Of a stretch of DNA of 64,000 nt, positions 1-8,147 are shown one piece after another. A program made the position numbers and the translations under genes. How positions within the stretch are numbered: the first letter of the stretch is position 1; every line of letters begins with the position of its first letter. Source of the DNA: Acorus gramineus (lineage: Eukaryota > Streptophyta > Magnoliopsida > Acorales > Acoraceae); the NCBI GenBank assembly GCA_030737835.1, contig JAUJYN010000021.1, positions 1,514,631 through 1,578,630 of the forward strand, in the 5' to 3' direction. The notes below the pieces were generated by a model. It worked only from the letters and a program-made list of their open reading frames with translations, made no database searches and was not told where the DNA came from.

Positions 1-444
1 CTGGGCGCGAGGCAGGGCGCCTGGGCAGTGCGCCTGGTCGCGGGGCTGGGGACCAGTGCGCGTGCGTGCGCGTGCTGGGGCGTGCGTGGGGTGCTGCGCG
101 GGGGGCGCAGTGCGCACGGGGGAGCGCTGGGCTGGACGCGCGGTGCGCGCGGGAGCGCGCGAGCGTGCGCGTGCATGCGGCAGCGCGTCTAGGCGTGCGG
201 CAGTGCGTCGATGGTGCCGGGTTGTGTGCGTGCGTGCGCATTCGTGCGTGCTCGTGCGGGGGGCCATGAGTATGGCTGCCCAAGTGTTCGGGTAGGTGTC
301 GGGGCACTCGGACTCGCGCGCATACGTGCGTGCTCGCATGCGTGCGAGCCCGTATGCATGCTTGTCCGAGTATGGGGTATTTCTAATCATTTTTTTGTAT
401 GTATTGTGTATTTTACTCACCGTGTTTTATACCCTGTCTTGCAG

Positions 445-480
445 ATCTTGACGGACGGTCACGCGATGACCCGGGTATTG
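445..480 (+). other. Exon-like block b of the LTR (36 nt between splice-type sites)
   Basis: The block is preceded by a pyrimidine-rich stretch and TTGCAG and followed by GTGAGT. A CTAAT branch-point-like motif lies upstream, after a conserved 'gtatttctaat' string. The same 36-nt block occurs in A-type LTRs at 30657-30692 (-), 47615-47650 (-) and 56711-56746 (+). Read with one preceding base, it gives x-LDGRSR followed by a more variable tail. Splicing is inferred from sequence only. Confidence 0.45.
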
Positions 481-1006
481 GTGAGTGGGACAATCCAACC
501 CAGTAGGGTGGCGCTATATGCACTTGGGCGTATACCGTCCTCCCCTGGGGCACCATAGTTTAATATTAACCTGTTTAATATGTAATCTATGCAAGCATGA
601 TTAATATGTAGTATGCATGTTACCCTAGACCGTGTATGTTAGGGACTTGCACCCTTAGGATATGTGTAAGAGCCATGCATCCTGACTCCATGTTTTCATG
701 CTAGGAAAGCCTCGACGTATGCATGTGTCCTATTAGTTTAATTTATTAAATTAAATGCGAACTTATGATTATTAGCATGCCTTAGAAAATATTATATAAA
801 AAGGGGCCTTGGGGGTCAGCTTTCAGACCCGGGATAGGGTACTCCGTGTTCCTTGTTTGGTTGTCAGGATATCCTATATCGGGACCTCACGCTGCCCTCC
901 CAAGGTTTCTTTTCCTGATAATCTTATAACCTCGTTATTATAAATTGTGTCTCCCCGCATCTTGGTTATGCGCCCTGGAGGAATTCAGAAGAATTCATGA
1001 AATTAG

Positions 1007-1157
1007 TAGAATCTCCCTTCTCTGGATTAAGGGGCCTTGCGCAGTCAGCGTTGAGACCCGGGCTAGGGTTCTCCGTGTTCCTTGTTTGGTTGTCGGGATA
1101 TCCTATATCGGGACCTCAGGGTGCCCTCCCAAGGTTTTTTTCAAGTTAAGGAATACC
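1007..1157 (+). repeat. ~150-bp module inserted in the LTR, shared with the gag region of a B element
   Basis: This LTR carries two versions of the 'ggccttgc...cccaaggttt' segment: the native one at 804-914 and this one. The second version replaces about 19 nt found here in other LTRs. Its edges ('ggattaagg' on the left, 'aaggaatacc' on the right) match a reverse-strand copy at about 50440-50590, inside the degenerate gag region of a B2 element, better than they match any LTR copy. It is therefore a shared inserted unit rather than a simple tandem duplication. Confidence 0.6.
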
Positions 1158-1863
1158 GCGGATCCAAGAAGATCGCATGCGTGTGGGTAGGCTGTTTCTG
1201 TTCCCTTCGTTGGATCCGTATAGAGACTGCCCCAGCGTTAGACATGCCGTCCTGACAGAGGGCTCCCATCAGTAGGCACCTCCTGATTTGATGACGGACT
1301 GTGCTGAAAGTGGGAGTAGACCAGGCGGACTACAGAGTGGAGGAGAGACTATCGGTGGACAAAGGGTGATTAACAGCCTAGTCAGTCCCAAAAGCCCATG
1401 TCACCAGTTTGAGGGTGAGGGTGAGGGTGTAGTGGGTTGGCGATGAGCGACCCACTGGTTTGTATAGTTGGTGCCATTCACTGAGTGTGTGGCCAGGTAG
1501 AGGCTACCCGGGAGAGAGTTATTAAATGATGTCGCGAGCGTGGAATCATTATCCCCTTCGTGTGATCTGTGTAGTACAGCCTCGACGTTAGACAGGCTAT
1601 CCTGTACCAGGTAAGCTATAGAGCGAGGAGAGGCTATCGGTGGACCAAGGGTGATTAACAGCATAGTCAGTCCCAAAAGCCCATGTCACCAGTTTGAGGG
1701 TGAGGGTGAGGGTGTAGTGGGTTGGCGATGAGCGACCCACTGGTTTGTGTAGTTGTTGCCACTTTGAGGCTTGAATAATCTTGTGGTTAATATGAATTGT
1801 GATGCATGGGTTGTGCTATTCACTGAGCGTGTGGCTCACCCCCTCGCATTTATTTTTCTCCAG

Positions 1864-1914
1864 TTATCTGAGTCGGATTTGAAGGAGGAGCTCCCCGAGG
1901 GACTTTATCAGTAG
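1864..1914 (+). other. Exon-like block c of the LTR, ending in TAG
   Basis: The block begins after a pyrimidine tract and CTCCAG. One frame reads SESDLKEELPE and ends at the TAG at 1912-1914. Equivalent blocks occur at 29761-29813 (-), 46727-46779 (-) and 57794-57846 (+). This copy is 2 nt shorter near its start than the others (51 versus 53 nt), which would break the joined frame with block b, so it may be a dead copy. Confidence 0.4.
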
Positions 1915-2061
1915 CGGAGTAGCACCACGTCCCGCGAGTGTTAGAGGCTATCAGCATCCCTTTTTTATTGTATGTATTGTATTCTGTGCTTGGGCACACG
2001 TTTGTATTATATTTGGATGTCGTTGTATATATTGGCTCTCACAGGACAGTTGATTATGTAT

Positions 2062-2095
2062 TGAGTCTGTAATGTGTCTTTGAATTACAGACTCA
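2062..2095 (+). other. Conserved stem-loop near the LTR 3' end
   Basis: The 12-nt arm TGAGTCTGTAAT (2062-2073) pairs perfectly with ATTACAGACTCA (2084-2095) across a 10-nt loop. The same element, with a shorter stem in B LTRs, lies about 150-200 nt before the 3' end of every LTR with that end intact (for example near 11812, 29392, 43277, 58000 and 61697 on +, and near 14612, 15606, 23530, 37115, 46540, 51170 and 53365 on -). Confidence 0.7.
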
Positions 2096-2259
2096 GTCTT
2101 TTAGCTTCCGCTATTTGTGTATATATCATGTCAGCCTTACTTTTGTCTGTGTTGTTATTGTTGATGTTGTTTAGGGTATATTATTGACCTCCTGTTTAAA
2201 CTGCTGATATCATATATACACTTGTCGCGTCCCGGGGACGGCCGCCCTGGGGCGTGACA

Positions 2260-2883
2260 GTCACTCCGCCTATCGTTGATCACAATTCTGTCAATGTTGC
2301 ACATCGTCAAGACAATCGCTACACTCGGGTCACTTGCTATTATTGCCATAAATTTGGCCAGATGCAATCTGAATGTCGTAAGTGTGCTCGTGATGGTGCT
2401 CCTCTATTTTATGTACCTCACACTTCAACTCCTGGAGAACCTCCTCCAGCACCTCGTCCACTAGCTCCTGCAGCATCCCGTGCACCAGCGCCTCGGGCAC
2501 CATCTACAGTTCCTCCACGTCGTTTTCAACCTCAAACTGCAGCGGCTGTTGCATCTGATTTTCCTACTGATCCACAGACATTTTCTCCCTCTCAGATCAC
2601 TGATAGTCTTGCGCATCTCCATCTCCAACAACAGCAACTCCAAGATATGCTTCTCTCAGTGACTTGTTGTGATTCTTCCGCTTCCTTCTTTGCTTCTAGT
2701 ACGGCTACAGGTAACCTTACTTCCTCATGGATTCTTGATTCTGGGGGTTCACATCATATGACTTCTCAGACATTTTTTATTAGTCGTCCTACTTGTTTGT
2801 TTCCCACTCCTGTTATTCGTACGGCAGATGGGACTCTTCTGTCTGTGTCGAGTTCTAGTTCTCTTGCTGATCCTTCTCATTGA
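2260..2883 (+). pseudogene. copia gag C-terminus and aspartic protease
   Basis: The translated frame opens with a CCHC-type zinc knuckle of correct spacing, CYYCHKFGQMQSEC, in which the usual histidine is glutamine. A Pro/Ala-rich and then Gln-rich linker follows. The protease motif WILDSGGSHHM comes next, the copia version of the D-S-G catalytic triplet. In copia elements gag coats the particle RNA and the protease cuts the polyprotein. The frame ends at TGA 2881-2883 but continues with integrase sequence in the same frame, so this stop is a mutation rather than a natural end. No start is present, because the 5' part was lost at the LTR junction. Confidence 0.85.
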
Positions 2884-4344
2884 TTTCAACTTTCTGAAGT
2901 TTTTCATGTTCTTGGACTATCATTAAATTTGCTTTCTGTTGGTCGAATTGCTGATCATGATTGTCTCATTACTTTCGATTGTTCTACTCTTTCTGTACAG
3001 GATTGTCGTATGGGGAAGTAGATTGGGATAGGCTCTAGACGCGGTGGGCTCTACTACATGGATCGTCTTCATTTTCCTTCGTCTTCTACAGCCTCTACTC
3101 CCTTGATTTTCTCTTCTCCTTCCTCCTTTGAAGTCTGGCGCCACCGTCTTGGTCATCTCTCTCCTCCAAGACTTCATTATCTAATAAGTACCAGTGTTTT
3201 AGGTTCCTTTTCAAAAACTGAGCTTTAACCATGTGTGGGCTGCAAGTTGGCAAAACACTTGGCTCTCCCATTTCCTACCAGTAATCACATTTCTACTTCT
3301 CCCTTTTATCTAATCCACTCTGATGTTTAGGGTCCCTCCCCTATTCCTTCTAAAGGGGGTAACCGTTATTATGTTACTTTTATTGATGACTTTTCTTTCT
3401 TTATCTTGATATATTTGATGGATAGTCATTCAGAGTTGTTACCCATCTATAAATCTTTCGCTAAAATGGTTGAAACTAAGTTTTTCAAATGTATCAAGGT
3501 GTTTTGCTCTGATTGTAGGGGAGAATATTGTTCTCGTGCTTTTCGTGATTTTTTATCCTCCCAAGGCACTCTACCACAGCTTTCCACTCCTTCTGCTCAT
3601 CAGCAGAATGGGGTAGTTGAGCGTAAACACCGTCATATCCTCGAAACGACCCGGTCTTTACTCTTCTCTGATTCTGTTCCTGTTCAGTTTTGGGGCGAGG
3701 TTGTTCTCACAAGTGTGCATCTCATTAATCGCACTCCATCTATCACTACTGGCATCTCCCCCTTTCAGCGTCATCATCATAATCCTCCCGATTATTCTCT
3801 TCTTTGTGTTTTTGGATGCACGTGTTTTGTCCTACTTCCTCCTCTTGAGCGTACCAAGTTGTCTCCTCGTTCAACTATGTGTGTCTTTCTTGGGTACAGT
3901 AATGAGACCAAAGGATATCGATGCTATGATCCCGTTGCTCGTCGTCTTCGGACATCTTGTCATGCCACATTTTTTGAGAATCATTCGTACTACGGTCTTC
4001 GCTTGCCTCCTATTCCTCTTCCCCCATCCACGGTTGAGGAAGTTACATTTTTGGATTTTGCTATTCTTGATCTCTCATCTTCATCTTCTGCTCCTGAGTC
4101 GTCTATTCAGTCTGTATTTGACCATTCTTCATCATCAGTCTCATCTTCACCCTTGCTGTCTTCGTCAAACTCTGTTCTGGATGATTCAAGTAGGACGGTC
4201 CCATCTACTCTTACACCTAGTCTTGATGCAACTTCACCAGAAGATGATCCTGCTTCCACACTAGTTGCCCCTCGTCGCAATCCACCTTGCGCTCATCAAC
4301 CTCTTCAACGACTTAGCTTGGTTGCCTCTAATTCTTTCTCCTAA
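2884..4344 (+). pseudogene. copia integrase (GAG-pre-integrase domain plus core)
   Basis: This continues the protease frame. The zinc-binding region shows HRLGHLS followed by CVGCKLAKH, the HHCC arrangement of copia integrase. All three catalytic acidic residues of the DD(35)E core remain visible: Asp in HSD just before the stop at 3328, Asp in CSDCRGEY, and Glu in NGVVERKH. The C-terminal part becomes Ser-rich, as is common between copia INT and RT. Three nonsense codons (3019 TAG, 3226 TAA, 3328 TAG) interrupt it. The TAG at 3328 sits where copia integrases usually have Trp, consistent with TGG to TAG. The frame stops at TAA 4342-4344. Confidence 0.88.
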
Positions 4345-4384
4345 ATTTCAGTGTTTCCTTTCAACTGTTTCCACTCATTGAGAG

Positions 4385-4697
4385 CCCCAATCATATCGTG
4401 AGACTGTTGGCATTCCAGAATGGGAAGGTGCTATGGCAGAGGAGCTTATTGCATTACAACGAACTCATACATGGGACATTTTACCACTTCCTCTAGGAAA
4501 GACTCCTATCAGCTGTAAGTGGGTCTATAAGATCAAGACCAACTCTGATTGTTCGATTGAGCATCACAAGGCTCGGTTGGTTGCCCGTGGTTTCACTCAG
4601 CAGCATGGCATTGATTATGATGAGACATTTGCTCCTGTAGCGAAGATGATGACTCTTCGCACTTTGATTTCTGTTGCTTCTGTTCGTCAAAGGGAAT
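4385..4697 (+). pseudogene. copia reverse transcriptase, N-terminal part only
   Basis: The frame is shifted by one base from the integrase. It reads the conserved start of copia RT: an IPEWEGAM-like entry, then ISCKWVYKIK, ARLVARGFTQ and YDETFAPVAK. The polymerase motif YVDD and the RNase H lie further on in complete elements and are absent. The sequence changes abruptly at about 4693-4697 into reverse-strand Athila pol. The break falls inside a conserved region, so this is a deletion or recombination junction, not a natural boundary. Confidence 0.87.
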
Positions 4698-5570
4698 ATC
4701 TTTAGTCAACAAATTGCTTAAGAGTCTAGCCTTTTTACTAAAATCCTTAATGAATCTCCTATAAAATCCTGCATGCCCCAAAAATGATCGAATTTCTTTA
4801 ACAGTCCTTGGGGGAGGAAGATTAGTAATTAAATCAATCTTGGCTTTGTCTACCTCAATACCTTTATCAGAAACCACATGACCCAAAACAATTCCCCTTT
4901 TCACCATAAAGTTACGTTTCCCCCAATTTAGTACTAAATTTTTCTCCTTACACCTGATTAGTACAAGAGAGTGGTGGTGTAAGCAATCAGAAAATGTTGA
5001 TCCAAATACTGAGAAATCATCCATGAATACCTCAAGGAAACGCTCTACCATATCAGAGAAAATGCTAATCATACACCGCTGAAAAGTTGCTGGTGCATTG
5101 CATAACCCAAATGGCATGCGACAGTAAGCAAATGTCACAGAAGGACGGGTGAAGGTGGTTTTCTCCTGATCCTTTGGAGCTATGGGAATTTGATTATAAC
5201 CAGAATAACCATCAAGGAAGCAATAAAAAGCATGACCGGCCAACCTTTCTAGCATCTGATCTATGAATGGGAGTGGAAAATGATCCTTCCTAGTGGCAGA
5301 ATTTAGTTTATAGTAATCAATGCATACACGCCATTTAGTTTGTACTCTAATGGGAACTAACTCATTATCATCATTCTTTACCACTGTAATGCCAGATTTC
5401 TTAGGAACAACATGAATCGGGCTTACCCATTTACTATCAGAAATGGGATAAATGATCCCAACGTCAAGAAGTTTCAAAACTTCAGCTCTTACAACCTCCT
5501 TCATGACAGGATTCAAATGCCTTTGTGGATGCCTAGAAATACTTGTATTGTCCTCAAGATGGATTCGGTA
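4698..5570 (-). pseudogene. Athila-type reverse transcriptase (N-terminal to connection region)
   Basis: Conserved gypsy RT blocks are visible in order: a KWVSPIHVVPKKSG entry, WRVCIDYYKLN, DHFPLPFIDQMLERLAG, MPFGLCNAPATFQRC and the polymerase active site VFMDDFSVFG. The primer-grip and connection strings GIEVDKAKIDLI and RSFLGHAGFYRRFIKDFS follow. The two catalytic aspartates of the MDD box are present, so this is the best preserved part of the element. RNase H and integrase are missing because the fragment is cut at about 4697 against copia DNA. The N-terminal end is in a broken frame upstream of 5516. Confidence 0.88.
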
Positions 5571-6850
5571 TTAAACCACAGATGGACTTATTCCCTTAAT
5601 GTCTACCATACTCCACCCAATGGCCTCTTTATGTTCCCTAAGGACACTGATTAGCTCACTTTCTTGTTTCTCATTAAGATCAAAAGCAATAATTACAGGA
5701 AGGGTTTCAGCTGGACCTAAGAAAACATATTTTAAATTGTCAGGAAAAGGTTTAAGTTCTAGTTTGGGAGGCTCATCAATGGAAGGAAGGGGTGGTGATT
5801 GAGATAGAGGAAGGGGCTCAGGCTTTGGTTGCCACTTATTAAATGGGATGGTTGGTTCTGAATCTAGGAGAGCATTTACTTCCATGATCAATTTTTCCAT
5901 TTCAAAAATTTCTCCAAAGTGAGCAAGACAAAATTTTAAAGGATCTTTAGTAGACATAGAATGATGTTTCAAATCTTCAATTATTTCCTCAATAGAATTC
6001 ACATCTTCTAATTCATCATTATAATCTCCTGGCTGTTTTCCAATGTGAAAGATATTTAGGTCCACTGTCATATTTTCAAAAGATAATTTCATTAATCCAT
6101 TTCGACAGCTAATCAAAGCATTAGACGTAGCCAAGAATGGTCTGCCAAAAATTACAGGAATTTTCCCCTTCGGGTTTAGAACTGGTTGGGTTTCTAAAAC
6201 TATAAAGTCAACAGGAAAGGTGAAATCCCCAACCTTAATCAGGACATCCTCAATGATACCTATAAGAATTTTTACAGATCAATCTACTAATTGTAAGGTC
6301 ACTGGGGTAGGTCTCAATTCTCCTATGCCTAATTGTTTGTACACTGAATAGGGCAATAGATTTACACTCACACCCAATTCTAGTAGGGCTTGATCAATAC
6401 GAGTGTCTCCAATCACACATAAAATGATGGGACAACCTGGGTCCTTATACTTGATTGGAGTTTCACATGAAAGAATGGAGATTACATGGGATGCTAGGAA
6501 AGCTTTCTTGGGTACATTGTTGGTCCTCTTTTGGGTGCATAAGTCCTTAAAAAATTTAGCATATGCTGGTACTTGTTGGATAACATCTAGGAGCGGAATG
6601 TTCACGCGAACTTGCTTAAACACCTCTAAAATTTTATCTAGCTGGGTATATTTCTTAGTTGAACCAAATCGCTGAGGATATGGGGCCTTGGGAACATAAA
6701 CTCTCTCGAGAGAATCATTGGGCTTTGCTTTCTCTGGGATGGATGGGCCATGAGGGATGGGTTCAGAATCTGAGTCATCATGAATAAATTTGGGCTTGTC
6801 CTTATCATTTTCAACATCATTACTAGGCATAATAACCTTGTTGTCCACTT
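5571..6850 (-). pseudogene. Athila-type protease domain and PR-RT linker
   Basis: The minus-strand frame 6848 to 6279 ends in LLELGVSVNLLPYSVY, which corresponds to the retroviral-like aspartic protease motif usually written DLGASVNLLP in this branch. The catalytic Asp position is Glu here. A TGA at about 6279 is followed in the same sense by GRPFLATSNALI-type sequence, the second half of the protease, and an acidic linker down to IGWSMVDIKGISPS, which precedes RT. The protease would release mature gag and pol proteins. The substitution and the stops indicate a dead copy. Confidence 0.8.
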
Positions 6851-6884
6851 GTCTACCAGACCTAAGAGTAGTGATTGCATTAAC

Positions 6885-8147
6885 CTAGTTGGACTGGTTA
6901 CTAGAAAAATCTTGGATTTGTCCTTGAAGAATGGGTCCTCTAGGGTTTGGCTCAGGTTGACTAGGAAATGTTCCTTTCTCTCTCTCACTCATGGTAGTGA
7001 CCAATTGACTAACTTGAATCTCGAGACGAGAGATCACCTGTGTGGTGGATTGAAGGATTCTCCCTTTAGATTGCATAAATTGATTCAAAGTTGTAGACAT
7101 TTGGGAGGATGATTGAGTTAGATTTTGAGTGGACTTCATATGAACATCCAACCCTTTCTCTAAGGAAGAGAACTTCTTCTCATTTTCTGTTTGAAAGCCA
7201 GGCGGAGGAAATAGAGTAGGAATGGGTCCTGTGTTTGGTCTAGGATACATGGGAGCTTGAGGAGGTCCTTGTGGGCCTCACTGGTGTGCGCCTTAAGTCC
7301 ATGACAGATTTGGATGATTCCTCCATTCAGGATTATAAGTTTGGGCATATGTGTCATGTTTCCTCCATTGCAAGCTATTGGCATTTTCGACCCAACTTTC
7401 CTTGTGGGATGATAGGGAAGGACAGTCTTCCACTAGGTGATTTGAAGATTTACATAAAACGCAGACAGTAATAGGGTTGGAGGTGGAGACTTGACTAACA
7501 GAATCATGATCTAGTTTCATCTCTAGGGCCTCTACTCTACGAATGAGAGATGCAAACTTGGCTTCAGACTCAAAGCTACTATCAATGGAATGAATACCTC
7601 CCTTAGAAGGCATGTGTTTCTCAGGCTCTCTAATTGTCTAGCATTGCATGGATTTTTCAGCTACTTCTTCTAGAAATGCACATGCTTCAGTTTCATTTTT
7701 ATTGGTAAATTCACCCCTACACATTGATTCAACCATAGTCCTTGTGGTGTAATTCAAACCTTCAAATAAAATTTGCACTAATCTCCAAACCTCAAATCCA
7801 TGATGAGGGCACTGCAACAACACGTCCTTGAATCTCTCTAAATATCTCCATAAAGATTCTCCCTCCTTTTGAATGAATTGATTTATATTCATACGAATCT
7901 TAGCAGTTTTATGATTAGGAAAGAACTTCTTCAAAAATATCATAACTAATTCATCCCAAGTGGTGATAGAATTTGTGACTAGAGAATACAACCATTTTTT
8001 AGCATTATCTTTGTGGGAGAAGTTGATTAACCTCAACCGGATGGAATCATCAATTAGCTGTTGAAGTTTTAGAGTGGAACAAACTTCCTCAAATTCCCTA
8101 ATGAAAAGATATGGATCCTAAGATCCATCAAATTTTGGGAGCATATT
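6885..8147 (-). pseudogene. Athila-type gag, main part
   Basis: This is retrotransposon gag sequence in several pieces on the minus strand. The capsid-like part (8036 to 7638) contains WLYSLVTNSITTWDEL, FLKKFFPNHKT and CPHHGFEVWRL, strings typical of plant Athila/Tat gag. A stretch with CVLCKSSNHLVEDC (7613-7293) has zinc-knuckle spacing, C-x2-C-x4-H-x4-C. A Gln/Ser-rich tail (7250-6885) follows. Stops at about 7637, 7292 and 6884 break it. The N-terminal end continues beyond the inserted solo LTR at 11996-12132. Confidence 0.83.
8143..8147. repeat. Target site duplication ATATT (left)
   Basis: The five bases ATATT directly precede the LTR start TGTTGTGCC and are repeated at 11996-12000 after the LTR end. 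A 5-bp duplication is what Ty3/gypsy integrases leave. Confidence 0.93.

Larger units (their letters stand above)
1..2259 (+). mobile_element. 3' part of a large Ty3/gypsy LTR, family A (cut by window edge)
   Basis: The right end GGGGCGTGACA is the shared 3' terminus of every LTR family here, and the body aligns by eye with the solo LTR at 55230-58192. It holds the end of the CpG-rich tract (1-370), an acceptor/donor-flanked short block (445-480), a copy of the 'tccgtgttccttgtttggtt' segment (804-914), two copies of a (GGGTGA)n-containing block (about 1357-1460 and 1627-1758), a second acceptor-led block (1864-1914) and the terminal stem-loop. It abuts copia sequence directly, so it was probably inserted into the copia element. 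Whether it is a solo LTR or the end of a full element cannot be seen. Confidence 0.85.
2260..4697 (+). mobile_element. Ty1/copia retrotransposon fragment (gag end, PR, INT, RT start)
   Basis: One reading frame runs from 2260 to 4344 with a copia domain order: zinc knuckle, protease, integrase zinc domain and integrase core. The N-terminal part of reverse transcriptase then follows in a shifted frame. The 5' LTR and most of gag are missing, replaced by the gypsy LTR at 1-2259. The 3' part (rest of RT, RNase H and 3' LTR) is cut at about 4697, where reverse-strand Athila sequence begins. In-frame stops at 2881, 3019, 3226, 3328 and 4342 show it is inactive. Confidence 0.9.

Noticed and set aside
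1410..1430. (GGGTGA)n as an interstitial telomere repeat
   Set aside because: The plant telomere unit is TTTAGGG. This differs and is a fixed part of the LTR.
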